A stretch of 64,000 nucleotides of DNA, taken from Eriocheir sinensis (taxonomy: Eukaryota; Arthropoda; Malacostraca; Decapoda; Varunidae). A program made the translations under genes and the position numbers. Below, one piece after another: positions 46,800 to 59,026 of the stretch (its first letter is position 1; every line of letters starts with the position of its first letter). The notes under the pieces are model-generated. The model made no database searches and was not told the DNA's origin. It saw only the letters and a program-made list of their open reading frames with translations. Where the stretch lies: assembly GCF_024679095.1 (NCBI RefSeq), contig NC_066563.1:2991428-3055427 (forward strand). The letters are read 5' to 3'.

Positions 46800-47225
46800 A
46801 CCAGTCGGCAGGGAAGCGCCATCCGTCAGGCCCCGTCCCAGGCTGCCCCGCCTTGCTGACAAACCGGGAGTGACAGGCGCCCCTTAGGCGAGAGGGTCGC
46901 CGCCCCACGTTAGCGGGAGGGCGGCTGGGCCTCCACCGACGACCTGACATGAGCACCGTGACGAGACGGTCTGGCGGCGGCGTGCCGGAAAGGCCTAGGC
47001 CGTAGAAACCGCTACACATCATTACTGACACTAAATAGCTTTCGTGTCGGCGGGTGTCGCCTTGCCGCGAGTGGCGGCGGCGGGTGATGGATAGGCGGGA
47101 GGGCGGAGGAAAGCCTCGGGGCGAGTAACGACGACAAAACAGCGTGATAACGGTGCTTCCCGCGACGCGTGCCAGGCAGAATAAGAATGAAGCGTCGCGT
47201 CTCACAAGGACTGGCGAAAACAGCT
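46800..47225. other. CpG-rich block
   Basis: CG dinucleotides are dense and clustered (GTCGCCGCC, GGTCTGGCGGCGGCGTG, CCGCGACGCGTGCC). This contrasts with the surrounding A-rich DNA. It could be a promoter-associated or unmethylated block. The 148-aa minus frame inside has ordinary-looking but unrecognised sequence, probably kept open by low stop density at high GC. Confidence 0.4.
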
Positions 47226-47259
47226 GGGGATACCTAGTCATAATGTATTACACATGGCA

Positions 47260-47263
47260 ATAT

Positions 47264-47343
<80 letters not shown>
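47260..47343. repeat. (TA)n microsatellite
   Basis: About 42 units with one TAATAT slip near 47273, then CACACACAC. Self-complementary. Confidence 0.97.
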
Positions 47344-47348
<5 letters not shown>

Positions 47349-49426
47349 CACACACTGTGCTTAGCGTCTCATATGTAAATGTAACGACACTATTAGTATG
47401 ATGGAGTGATATACAAGGAAAAAGTACAAAGCTTGACTAATCTTCTTAGACTGAGAAAATAAAGACACATCCATGTTGTCGAGGCCACGCCCTGCCGCGA
47501 CCAGGGCGCCGAGTTGCCTCTGATGGGCGCTTCGCATGTCAGGTACAATGGTGCGTCGAGAACCGAATAACAACCTGCGAGGGCAGAGCCGGAAGCCTCC
47601 TGTGGAGACTGAAACAGAGGGTAGGAAAGGACCGCGCTGGAGGCAATTAAGTGAAGATACACTGCTGGGCGAGGGTCTGTGGAGGGTAGAGGAGGAAACT
47701 AACTAAATAAAAATTCGTGGGAACATATCACTAAAACTAAGACAATGACAATGAAAGGGAAGATAATTAGACACGTAATTAGCAAACCCTCGGTCCAGGG
47801 CACACGCCACTGCGGAGATAATTTTCCTTCCCTCCTAGCACAGCCCTCCACACGCGCCACGCACGCGGGCTATGGCTTCCCTCTGTACCACCAAGATTAC
47901 GGTCATCACCTTTATGACTTCTGAATTAGGATTTCTGCTGCACGCATCCAAGTCACGTCTGCTCCTAATTAAACAAACTCGGCTCTGTACATCAGCTGAG
48001 TAAAGACAAGTGACTACTTAGCATTTGTATGTAACCAAAATTGAAACGAATCAAGCCGGAGCCGGGAAGTAATCCAAACAATGCACCAATAGCACCGCCA
48101 CGACACAGTAATCCACCGGCGTGAAGAGATAACGTCAGCCGCCGCCACGGACACACAACACCGCCGCCTCCGCACAACAATATCCCGACCCTCGCACCAA
48201 AGGCCCTGGAGAGTCCCTCTAAATCCAATTACCCGAGTAATCTCAGAACCTGAAGGTGCCTTTTTTTCCCTCTTGGGGAGGCAGATTGCTGCAGGGGATG
48301 TTAGGGGGTGAGGGAAAGGAAGCCACCCCACTTTCCTGAACGTTCTCTGGATAATTTGATAGACTGACACGTTAAGACGATACCTACTCTAGTGTACCTC
48401 TCGAAGGAAGTAAACTGTGTGTCGGCTAAAATGAAACCAAAGATAAGATAAGGAAGAACCATATGGTGCTGGCAGCATCAATTCATATACATATATTAGC
48501 AGAAAAAAGCTGGAGAAAAATGAAATAATTATGTCTATCAAAATTTTGACGTGATCGTTTTACATCATGAAACATTGACTCTTCATGGACCTTTTTTTCC
48601 TCTCACTCTCCCTCAGCTAAAGGCAGGGAACTACCGTCTCCAGCACCCGGCGACGAAGACGAATCAATACAAACAACAGCAATGAGTTTAATAAGTTACC
48701 TCCCCAGTGACCCCAGCTGGCGCCGCCTTCCTAAGCCCCTGCAGCAGGCCGTGTGGGCACCTTACCTAATGGGTCATTCCTGGCGGGCGGAGGCTTCCAT
48801 CGGAGGTTCCAGACGTTGTGTAAGTGAAGGCGTCACGGGCACAGAGGCACATCACACAACCGATCAGCACCACTTTCCCGCGGTCACCTGTGTCACCACT
48901 ACCTGAGCATCGTGCCGGCACCAGGATCACTTCCCGACACAACCCCTCCCTTTTCACTTGAGGCAGCTCACGAGGACCAGCACGCCAGACTTTGCTCACG
49001 CCACGCCACGGACGCCACCCCAGCGCCCCACCACAACCTTACAAACATGAGAATCCCTTCAGGCACCGTTACCAAAATCGTTATCCGGAAAGAGTAGCGT
49101 AGAGCATCTTGGAGCGGAGAGTGTGAGGTAGAGTCGACTTTGTACTGTCCATCGTGGGTGAGGCAAGGCGAAGAGGTCAGCGGGTGAAGCAAGGGTCGTC
49201 AACGAAGCAACAGTCGTGTGGGTCTAAAGACCTCATGGCGGGCCTCAAAACCGGCAGCCATCGTGCGGGGCAGCTCACTAGGGAGGGGGCGCGGGGGGCG
49301 AGTGAAACAGGCGGGCAGGAGAGGCAATACCGAGCGGCGGCAAGAGCAACACACATCTGACGTGACGTGGAGCAGCGGCGGCAGCGCGCACCGGCCGGGA
49401 CAACCAGCAGGGCCGCTCGGCTCCTC
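47344..49426. other. No supported gene; CpG-richer DNA
   Basis: CCAATTACCCGAGTAATC at 48225 and CpG-dense patches at 48130-48190 and 48970-49030 are noted. Frames up to 118 aa without domains. Confidence 0.45.
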
Positions 49427-49461
49427 ACGCACGCACGCACACGCACACACACACACACACA
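49427..49461. repeat. (CA)n microsatellite with CG variants
   Basis: Starts as (CGCA)n and becomes perfect CA, showing interconversion of the two units. Confidence 0.93.
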
Positions 49462-49509
49462 AACATATACACAGCCTCAGGCCCTGGCGTTTTTTTAGTG
49501 TTGTGGTTC

Positions 49510-49550
49510 AGTGGTCATACATTTCCACTGAGGCAGGACCGGCGCCTCCA
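49510..49550 (+). other. tRNA A-box-like word
   Basis: GTTGTGGTTCAGTGGTCATA (49500-49519) resembles the A-box arm of Gly/Glu tRNAs (TGGTTCAGTGG). No B box follows within tRNA distance, so this is at most a SINE head relic. Confidence 0.2.
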
Positions 49551-49644
49551 AGGCAAGGAGGAAGGTAAAGGTAAAAGTTTCCACGATATGGTAAGGGGTA
49601 AAAACAATACCAAGACCCGGCATCAAAAGAATAAATACGTGAAA

Positions 49645-49668
49645 CACACACACACACACACACACACG
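49645..49668. repeat. (CA)n microsatellite
   Basis: Twelve CA units. Confidence 0.93.
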
Positions 49669-49748
49669 AAGGATTCCTGTGGGCCTTCCCTGCAAGTGTC
49701 ACTGTCCGGGATCTGCGGCAGGTAGATGATGGGGGAGGGAGGGATTGA

Positions 49749-49779
49749 GGGGGGGGGGGGGAGAGAGAGAGAGAGAGGA
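49749..49779. repeat. G-run with short (GA)n
   Basis: A run of about 13 G residues followed by eight GA units. Confidence 0.93.
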
Positions 49780-49817
49780 AGACAAGGAGTGGTTGCGGCA
49801 ACACTACAATGAAGCGA

Positions 49818-49987
49818 TGACGTCACCTCCGCATTTTCCTCACAGCCCAGCGACTTTCCCTCAGCCTGCAGCAACTGTCTTACCTTATTAACCGAAAGTC
49901 TAAGACCCTGCCATAAGCCCCCCACACACAGGTATGCCAGCACACCTGAGTCCCGCATCAAGGTGGCGGGATGGAAAAGTGACGTCA
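49818..49987. promoter_or_regulatory. Two perfect CRE palindromes 162 bp apart
   Basis: TGACGTCA occurs at 49818-49825 and 49980-49987. By chance about one copy per 64 kb is expected, so two this close is notable. GTGACGTAAC (50519) is a further variant. A cAMP/bZIP-responsive element is possible, but no gene start is identified nearby. Confidence 0.3.
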
Positions 49988-50204
49988 TGAATAACAGGCG
50001 AGGGAATGACAAGGTGTGTCTACGTGAGCAAATGCACATCCACCTGCCCGCCCCTCAACCTTTCCTGTCCTCGCCGTGTGCATGACTCATTCACTCCTCC
50101 AAAACCAAGAATATCACAAACTTGGAACATGCAGCCATCTAGTTTGTATTTCTTTAAAGTCTACATAGAAATTTCATGACTCTAAGTAAGTAACATTATC
50201 TCTG

Positions 50205-50208
<4 letters not shown>

Positions 50209-50250
<42 letters not shown>
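50209..50250. repeat. (GT)n microsatellite
   Basis: About 21 GT units. Confidence 0.96.
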
Positions 50251-50253
<3 letters not shown>

Positions 50254-51248
50254 AGCGCGCTCTGCTCTGTCCGATATGCACCAGTTCATACACTCGCCAG
50301 GACCAGTAAAACACATCCGCCGCAACACGCGGCCCGTCGCCTCATCCATTCATTGAAATTCGTGTGCAAAACTCAAGGTTAGATCTCCTCTTGAGCGTCC
50401 GTTTGCAGGCTGTGGGCAGTGGCCGTAGCGGAAACACTCTGGTAGCCTCAGCACTAGCCATAAGCATTGGTTTATTCAATAAAAGAAATACCAAAATTCC
50501 TCGTCAACATCACCGGTAGTGACGTAACATCGCCAGCTATGCCGAAACTCCACCCTCACGCTGAGCCGGCTTACCATTGGCTGTGCTGGGCTGGAAGGCC
50601 GCGGGTTGGCTGAGCCGCCAGGTGCATGGTGTCATGATACAGTGGCTTCGGTTACCTGTACGTGATATTGTGCTGATGCATCACATCTCTACAAGGCAGT
50701 CTTGGCATCGAAGCCTTCAGCCTTGCCGTGGTCTGATGCATCAACCACACCTGCATAACGACTCTTCTACTCATCTATGGACCTACACGTCCCACAATCT
50801 GACAGTGAACACCTGGCTCATTTACAGCTTTAGGCAACATCAGGAAACACCGGCTGTAGCGGCATACATAGCAGTAACAACGCCCCGCATGTACTGCTGC
50901 TGCTGAAGCAGTACATTTAACATTACAACATTACTGTTTCGATCCATTACAATAACAGTCATCGTGCCGCCGCATGGAGAGCACAAGACATGATACATTG
51001 ACGGTGACGAGTTCCGTGGCGGCGGAAGAGCAGCGGCACATAAGTTGTGTAGAGCAACAGCGGCGCCAGGCCCGTCGTGCTGGGCCGCCGCGCCGTATTG
51101 ATCACATCTCGTCCGTAGGTCGCCAGGTGAGCCGAGCAAAGCCAAGGTCGAGCACCGCTTGATCCTTCAGCCTTGCCTCCTGCATAATGCATTAACGGCC
51201 TTAGAACAACTTACAAAAATCACCTCACACCTCTTTTCGTGAAGGTAA
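50251..51248. other. No supported gene or element
   Basis: Mixed unique DNA, CpG-rich at 51000-51120. Confidence 0.4.
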
Positions 51249-52037
51249 CTATGGCTGTGATGCAACGCTGGCAACAGCAATATACTGCGGTGAAATATCT
51301 AGCAACACGGCGAATAATATCTGACTGAAGACTGCTGACAGCGACGTGAAACACACTAAGGAGTAAACTGGATGCACAGCCTCGAGCGTCCCAGCTTCAG
51401 ACCGCAACACGTGGCTGCCTCGGGGAAGGAACATTGACCAGCCTCTGACCATTGATAGCGGGACTCCATCTTCCTCCTCAGCTGCTTCTTGAACTACCAA
51501 AAGTTCAGGAAACGAAGGCTCTACTCGGCGAGTCTGATCCGCGGCGTACTTCCTCTTGTTTGTTATGAGGTAAACGATAAATTTTATAGCTCGACATCGC
51601 CCCTCCCTTAACAGCCAGCTTGTTGGGCACGGCAGCCACAGCTTCCAGTTAGTCTGAATGGGCGAGCACCCGTACAACCACTGTGCTGGAGTGGAGTGAT
51701 AACCGCCGGTTGCTGGTGCTGGTGTAGGGGCTACACAAGGCCGTATACCTGGAGGCCGCCTCGCCACTTCCGGCCCACATGCCGCAAGGAAAGCGGGCCA
51801 AACACCTCCGAGCCCCAAGCTCCACGCCGCAAAAGAAGCATCCTTGGGGCCGTGATTTATGACGCAAGTGGCCGGCGGTGTACCCGCGGCAAGGTGACCG
51901 GTCACTGGGGACGCAGACGTCGTGCGACACTTAATGCTACAACGGTCTTCTAGATACCGTAAACGCTCGCAAGGGAGCAAAAGAGCTTTATATACAAAGT
52001 TCATTATCATCCTTATCAACGCCGACACCACCACCAC
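51249..52037 (-). other. Longest non-repetitive open frame (262 aa), coding status unknown
   Basis: The frame from ATG at 52037 to the stop at 51249 encodes 262 residues with mixed composition and no microsatellite run. It includes a Cys/Pro/Gly-rich middle part (about residues 40-135), an acidic stretch (EAAEEEDG, about 185) and a hydrophobic C-terminal part. I recognise no domain, signal peptide or catalytic motif. The DNA is GC-rich with few TAA/TGA/TAG words, which alone lengthens frames. A TATATAAAG word lies inside the frame on the minus strand near 51990, not upstream of the ATG. It could be one exon of an unknown gene, a relic or chance; I lean to chance. Confidence 0.15.
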
Positions 52038-54120
52038 CCCAGTGGTTGGTTCATACTGATAAAAACACTGCCATCAAATGATGAGGACTTGCTGACCCCC
52101 CCTGACCTGCCCCTCGCCCCGTCACCTTCCCCATCCACTTATATTGCACCCCTCCCCCCCCCCTCCGTCACCTTGCAGTGCGCAGCGGTGCCCCGAGCCG
52201 ACTCAGGTCCTCCAGCGAGCCACGCCTCTGCTCCACCCTCAGCCCATAACAGGGACTCACCAGCCACCTGAGACCCCTAGAGCAGAAGCATCTGAAGCGT
52301 GAAGAAATATGAGGCTACGATAACCAGCGAGGGCTCAAGATGTATGCTTGCACGGTCAGGGGTCTCGCCTTTCCTCCCTACAACTCGTGCAGGAGGTCGG
52401 TGGGCGCTGCCTCTTCGCCACCCAAATCGTGACTCAAATGAAAATAACTCAACGCACACTCGGCCAGGCCCAGCGGGTATTAGCCTTTTTAGGAGAAGGA
52501 AACCGGTAATGAGGCTAGCTGGGTATGGCTGTGCGGTGCGGAGGGCAAGGGTAAGGGAGGAAAGGGGGCGGAAGATGGTTATTACTTTCCTATCTTTACA
52601 GCTTCACCCAGAAGATATTGTCCAATATTTTCACCGATAGTCATGATGATTCTGGTAGATATGCCTTTTCGTTTTCTTTAATAATAGTTACATATGATAA
52701 AGATGACCTTAAATTATATGCCAAATTCAAATACCCTAACCACACGCAGGATAGACTCAAAACATTAAATAACCATCAACAAACAAGCTTAAGTGTAATT
52801 ATAAAGCTATTCAGAATAACTTAACCAAACACTTGATCAACACACAGAGGAGACCCATCAATGGACAGGCGACGCAACACTCACTCGACAAGCAACACCC
52901 TGAAGGCAGAACCAACGCCCCAGGACACGATCAAACACACCAATGGACCAATACCAACACACCCAGACTGCATCAACAGCGATAAAGCTTCTCTCTCTCT
53001 CTCTCAGGTACACCTACACCCTTCCCCCTCCCCGTCCTCCCTCCTCCTGACGCTCACCTTTACACATGAACTAAAACACCTTCGTCAGCAGTCTCGGCGC
53101 GCGCCACAACACTTCAGCTTCCTTGTAACCATGAGTCGTGAAGGCAAGGAAATTCCCATGACGACAGAAGCGAGCGCTGTTATTTTTCTTTTCCCACTTC
53201 TCTGCCCAACAATGGCTCGTGAAACCTCAATGAATCACGTTCTCGATTAAGAAGGAGAGCATTATTCACTGAAGGTATAAAACAACGCTTGGAAATACCG
53301 TTATACATGGAGTGAAATGATATTATGAGAGACGGAAACAAGGACAGCAATAATTATGTACCCTGCAATATACAAAAAAATAAAAAATAAAAATAAATAA
53401 ATAAAATAGAACACCTCAAAACATATGTAGGCGGAAAAAAAATGCAACAAAGGAAGGAAACAAAGCCACAACTGACAATTTGAACTTCACTAAGAAACAT
53501 TGTGGAAAGGAAAAACCAAAATCAACACAAAAATCATGAAAAAAATACGAAATTCACGTCATATACTATTTGCACATGTACTTGCACTCTATCATCATCA
53601 TCATAGCTTATACGGAAACATTCACTACTCTGCCATAAAAGTCACATACACAACACCATAGAACACACTGGACAACCTTCGCTCCATATTTGCTGGTCTC
53701 TCAAACCCTCGTCAGGCAACACCCTGCCTACACGGCCGTCACTTGCCACAACACGACCACAAACACGGCAAGGCGCTGAGGTAGGAAGACACTGCCTGGA
53801 GGACAAGAGTGAAAGTGGAGACTGGCTGGTATCTGACTTGCCGTTTGACGCTTGCCACGATACCCACCATGATAATAATGCTAACAGTAATAATAGCAAA
53901 AACAATAATAATAATAATAAAATAATAATTGATAATACTTAACAAATTTTCTCATGTTATCTGTACGGTCTTAATAAAGATATAATTGCGAATTCTTGTT
54001 GGCAATGCTCAGGAAAACGTTCGGTAAATTCAACAATACTGGAAAGAACTCTATTATTCACGGCCGAACAGGAAAACTTTAAAGGGCTCTGTGCGTGCGT
54101 GCGTGGTTTCTGGAAGCGAG

Positions 54121-54123
<3 letters not shown>
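52038..54123. other. No supported gene or element
   Basis: C run at 52150-52160; CT run then CAG|GTACAC at 52991-53010; A-rich AAAT words at 53375-53405; (AAT)n-like at 53905-53935. No domain-bearing frame. Confidence 0.45.

Positions 54124-54167
<44 letters not shown>
54124..54167. repeat. (GT)n microsatellite
   Basis: About 22 GT units. Confidence 0.96.
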
Positions 54168-54980
54168 CCTAGGCAGCCTTCACGGGTAGTGGTGATTAGC
54201 TCCCCTGGATGTAACCCACACGCTCCACCAATTCCACCACCACTCACTTCATCACCATTACCAGGGCCCATCCACATCAAAAGCATCATAAAAGCTGTAA
54301 GGATTTTCACCAACAATACAACCACCACCACCATCATGAATGCAACACCACAACCATCACCACGACCACATCTACAACCACCACCGACTCTGACAACACC
54401 AAACACACGACCCGCACCACCAGTCATCCGCAGAACAGTTCCTTCACACACACACACACATATAACCCCCTCAAACACACACAACCACCACAGACGTCCC
54501 CCCCTAGTGCCCCCACCGGACACACACACACACACACGCACACACACACGTCCCTCAGGCACCCCATCACCAGCCCCTTCAGGTTCAGAGCTGCATACCT
54601 GCCACCCAGCGTCACCGGCAGCCTTTGTCTAAGCCGCTAATACAACCCGCTCACTTTCACAATCATCCAGGCATTACAGTTGCAGTCTTTATGTGGCTGC
54701 TGTTGCTGGGCCACGTTCATTATTATTTAAACTGACTTAATAGTTCTGTTGGCGAAAAGATGTTGTTGGCGTATATATAATCCGCGACTTCCTCAGGTTA
54801 TCAGAACACTTTGGTCACGCCATGATGAACACCAATTTCAATATGCTAACTAAACGAATCATATCATTTCCTTTAAAAACTCGTAACATAAACCATTAAT
54901 ATTCATCACTGCTCTCTTGTCGAACCTCACCAAGCGAAAAAAAATCTAAAGCAATCTTTTACAGCAACCATGAACCTAAG
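54168..54980. other. CCA/CA-rich then unique DNA, no supported gene
   Basis: 54230-54560 is dense in ACCACC, ACCACA and short CA runs (54447-54462, 54520-54549). The 177-aa Thr/Pro-rich + frame and its minus counterpart follow from it. Confidence 0.5.
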
Positions 54981-55004
54981 TGTGTGTGTGTGTGTGTGTG
55001 TGTG
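54981..55004. repeat. (TG)n tract, left flank of hAT-like insertion
   Basis: Twelve TG units directly against the element end ATGGAGTG. Confidence 0.95.
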
Positions 55005-55580
55005 ATGGAGTGAATACAAGAATTGTGCATCCGAATACGACTACTACTTCAAATTCCAACGAATGCGAATACGAATTCGAATACACTGAACTGGTTTTAA
55101 TTCGAATAAATACGAATACTTCTTGAAAGTATTCATGAATACATTCATGAATACTTTTCATTGATAAATACCTTCTCGACGTAACTGGGTGTAGAACTGT
55201 TCTGAAGTTATGCAACAGTAAAACGAGCTCATGAAAACACATTCAGCGTCCACACTGGCATGTGACAACTGAGTCAGATCCCACCCACTGAGCGATCAGC
55301 CGCGCTGCCAGTCTGGGACCTGTACTATACACGACGATTACACGTCCGCCCAGCAGGAGGCTGGAGTTGCAAGGAAGAACGGCTGTTATTTCTGATAATA
55401 AATTTTGAAGTATTCGTCAGATAATTCGTAGAATACGAATACTTTTCCCCTGGTATTCCAATACGAATGAGAAGACTTTCATTTATATCAATATTTATTC
55501 GTATACGAATACGAATACACTCAAATATGGTATTCGAATGTATTCGAATACGAATACCGAAAAGGAATACTCCATCCCTG
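55005..55580. mobile_element. Nonautonomous hAT-like element inserted in a GT microsatellite
   Basis: The right end, reverse-complemented, reads CAGGGATGGAGTATTCC, a typical hAT terminal form (CAGGG-TG start). The left end reads ATGGAGTGAATAC after the GT tract, matching the same inner sequence but with the CAGGG part replaced by GTGTG. GT repeats flank both sides, so an 8-bp GTGTGTGT target duplication would be invisible. Both arms are packed with GAATACGAATAC-type words in opposite orientations, giving long imperfect inverted arms (about 55035-55150 and 55405-55565). The centre (55160-55400) is unique and has no transposase. Superfamily call from termini only. Confidence 0.65.
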
Positions 55581-55608
55581 GTGTGTGTGTGTGTGTGTGT
55601 GTGTGTGT
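55581..55608. repeat. (GT)n tract, right flank of hAT-like insertion
   Basis: Fourteen GT units in the same phase and orientation as the left-flank tract, consistent with one original array split by insertion. Confidence 0.95.
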
Positions 55609-56628
55609 TCAGTCCCCTCAACACTAAATTAACAAGAGTAACAAACCGTCCATCCGCCGTCCCCAACACATCCTTCTCCCCTCTTCTCTCCTCCCCTCTC
55701 ATCACACACCTTTCCTACATCCTCCTCCCCTTCACTCCCTACCCTTTCCCTCGGCATCTCCCGGAGTGCAAACGTTGATTAATTTTTCCACCTCATCAAA
55801 GAAAATGATCGGGCACTGCAGACACGCCCTCTCTTTGCACACAGCCTCGCCACCCTCTGCTGCGCCCATACGTCACGTGACCTCCTGACCTCCCTTTGAA
55901 CCCCCCTACACAAAATAGTTTCGCCTTTCCCTTCCATCCATCATGTATACAGCATGTTTGATGTCACATTAACCCCTACCCGCTTAAGCTAATGCCTCTG
56001 CCTTTTCTCAAGACTTTTTTTTCCTCGGCGCGCCTACATGTTCTTTGAAGTGGTGATGATGATGATGATGATGACTCCCTACTGCATCTGAATCTTTGCT
56101 TCAATACCCAATAGTTTGAACCTTTCCTTTCCTCTTTAGACAATGCTCTTCCTTCTCTCAACACTTTCCCTCGCCATTGCGTCCTCGTCTCACACCCCTC
56201 CCCCCTTCCTTCAGAACTGCCTGAGAAAGAAGCGAAAAACGGCTTTCCAGCATTTCCCTTGAACTCTTCTCGCTATACCTAACTCCTCCTCCTCCTTCAC
56301 TCAACTAAAGCTTTCGCCACGAGCATTCTTCCCCATGACGGTGATTCACTTCTTAGCAAGCACTTAAAAGCAATGAATACATAGCTACAGATTACATCTT
56401 TCTGTGGCCCGGCACACACACACACAAAAAAAAAAAAATATATGTATAGAAAATCAAAATATACATACAAAAACAACAAACAAAACATCAGATATTCGCC
56501 AACAAAGAAGTGGGTACTAGTCATAATAACATCACACGGGGGGCATGCTGACTCGACCTGCGCCCCTGACCCTTGACCCGGACGCCTCCTTGGGGTCTGA
56601 GAACGCCTAACAAACCTCGGGGACTTAT
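55609..56628. other. No supported gene; short (GAT)n
   Basis: Pyrimidine-rich 55670-55760; seven GAT units at 56055-56075; (CA)5 plus A run at 56413-56437. Confidence 0.45.
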
Positions 56629-56865
56629 TGGGAAGGATGGCGATACTTAACAACGCATTAATGTTTGTCACGAATCGTCTTCAGGCCTTCCATTATCTAT
56701 TACTTCCCATACCTTCAAGGAGGACGTAAGAACCACCTTCCAGTAAGCAACGTTCAATTGGGCAATACCTTAAGGCGCACTGTTGTTCTCACGAGTCTGT
56801 TCTTACCCTTTATATATCTATTACCTATGATGCGTTACGGAAGAACGTACATACACAACCTACAC
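56629..56865. repeat. Two-copy tandem repeat, 121-129-bp spacing
   Basis: TTGGGAAGGATGGCGATACT and TTGGGCAATACCTTAAGGCG open the copies. CACGAATCGTCTTC and CACGAGTCTGTTCTTAC, then ATCTATTACTTCCCATACC and ATCTATTACCTATGATGCG, keep the order. Confidence 0.7.
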
Positions 56866-57159
56866 GTGAGGGATGCCTAAAGGGGACAGTAACATATGCT
56901 CACACTCACGCCTCAGAATACTAATTGCGCAGGTAAGAAAGATTTATTAAGGTAACAATTCTAAACGATGACGCCAGAACAAAATCCTGCACACCCATCA
57001 ACTCTCTCCCTCTCTCCTTTCCTTTCCTTTATCTCCCTGCCGTCCACCACCACCACCACCTCATTAATTCCTCACGGCGAACACAAACACCTGCCATCAA
57101 CATACTGCAGTCTCCCTTGGCAGTGCTGATCTCTTGGCACTCACCCACCTCCAGCAGGA

Positions 57160-57560
57160 CTAAGAGGAAGAGTGGAGGTGAAGGAAGAAAGAAGGGGATG
57201 GCGAGGGGAAGCGGAGGAAGAGAAGGAGGATACGTGGAATAGAAGCGAAAGCGAGAGGAGGAGAAAAAGGAGGAGACAGGGGTAAGGAAGGAGAAATAAG
57301 TGAAGAGGAGGAAGGAGAGGCAAAGGGAAGAGGAGAAAGAGGAGGAAGCGAGAAGAGAGACATCAGCGAAGGGAAGGACGGGTAAACGAAGGGAAGGGAA
57401 GTGAGGAAGGGGTGGAGGAGGCTAAGAGAAGGTGGGTGAGGATCCGGGAGATGGGAGGGAAGGGAGACGAATGGAGGAGGAGGAAAACGACGAGTGTGGG
57501 CAGCAAGGGGTAGCCAGAAGGGGGAGGGGAGGGAAGGGGGAGCCGGCCACTAACTCTTGT
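57160..57560. repeat. Purine-rich tract
   Basis: A/G-dominated for about 400 bp, with GGAGGAAG-type words. No clear period. Confidence 0.7.
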
Positions 57561-57769
57561 CCTCCTGCAGCTGTTGTCTCGGCCACTGACACTTCCGACA
57601 GCTGCACTTTCCTATAACATTCTCGTGCTGCTTATCGCTTCATCTCATCCCCGATAATGTTTTGCCATCAGGTCTCATAATGTTACAAGGCCTGTGTCCC
57701 GCGTGTTTCAGTCAGTGTCCCCAGGTGCTCAAATGAGGCGGGACGGTTATCAGATCTTTACTCTTGCTT
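57561..57769. other. No supported gene or element
   Basis: Unique interval between the purine tract and the next array. Confidence 0.4.
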
Positions 57770-58490
57770 ACGGTACTCGCAGGTGACACGGAGAAGGCAT
57801 CACATCCACCCCTTACCCCTTCCTGCCCTTGCAATGCGCTTCTTTCAGGTGGTTATGTTTAGTGTTTCCTCTGAGTAGCATTAGATAGAGTTCCATCCGC
57901 TTTATATGAGAAAACAAACCCAAACACGGGCACGGGATCACATACTACCCTTCCCTCTGCCTGATCTTGCAATGCTCTAAGGTGGTTCTGTGATTCTTCC
58001 TCTTACTGGCAATAGAGAAACTTTCATTGGGATTATATAAAACAAACCCAGCAAGAGACAGGCACGACATCCCCAACAACCCGTCCCTCTTCCTGCCCTT
58101 ACTAAACTCTTCATTCCGGTGGTTTTCTATTTTCTTTTTTTGCAGCATTTGAGATTGCCACCCGAATCACCACAAACCGACCCAAAGACACAATTTGTAC
58201 CTCACTTTCTCCCCATCCCTTTTCCTCCCCTTACAAATCTCTCCTCTCGGCTGGGTCTTTCAATTTCTTTCCTTTCGTGGCATTAGAAAACTTCCACCCG
58301 GACTATACATCACAAACCAACACAAGCGTACCATATTTGGCTCACCTCCTCTCTGTTCTCCTCCTGCCGTCATATAACTCCTATCTCTGTTGGTTATTTT
58401 CCTCTCTTTTTTTTTATTTTCCTACCTTTAGAGACTCTCCCTCCCGCACCACACATCCTAAAGCCACCCACCCGGACCATACGTAGCTAA
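57770..58490. repeat. Tandem array, ~133-140-bp unit, five copies
   Basis: GGTGGTT-type words recur near 57847, 57980, 58115, 58248 (diverged) and 58388. CCATCCGCTTTATAT, CATTGGGATTATATAA, CCACCCGAATCACCAC, CCACCCGGACTATACAT and CCTCCCGCACCACACAT follow at 57893, 58025, 58158, 58294 and about 58440, most with ACAAACC after them. TTCCTGCCCTT or CCTCCCCTTAC precedes. Spacing is very regular (131-146 bp) although the copies are old. Confidence 0.9.
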
Positions 58491-58689
58491 TAAGATGAAG
58501 ATAAGATGGAGAGAATACCCGCAGAGCCAACATGACTAACGACAATGGCTGCCACCAAGTCATGCATAAGAAAACAACGTCACCTGTACGCAACGGAACG
58601 AACGAGAGAAAGTAAACACACTCCAACACTCACCTGCCCGCCCGCCACGGCACCCACCACGCACAGGTGATAGACACGTACCTGGGGAG

Positions 58690-58983
58690 AGAAGGAAAAA
58701 CACATGAACATCGGCAACATTCGGACGTCAGATAAAAATGGTCACTCAACTGTAACGGTAACATAACACAGATGACCACTGGTTCTGGAGTCAATGCATC
58801 CACCCATTTCCCAACTTCACGCTGTCTGGTCAAAACCTTTCTCTGAGCCTTCCAAATACGACACACAAAGAGGTCAGGTTAGGATGGTCAGTCAATTGTA
58901 ACGGTAGTTTTATAAAGATGACCACCCATTATATATAACTTCATGCAGCCTCGTTAAAACCTTTCCTAAGCCCTCCCGATATG

Positions 58984-59026
<43 letters not shown>

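Noticed and set aside
46795..47241. 148-aa minus-strand frame in CpG-rich block
   Set aside because: High GC lowers stop frequency; no motif, no start context and no neighbouring exon-like frame.
52991..53012. Splice acceptor (CT run then CAG)
   Set aside because: The pyrimidine run is a microsatellite and no coding frame starts after it.
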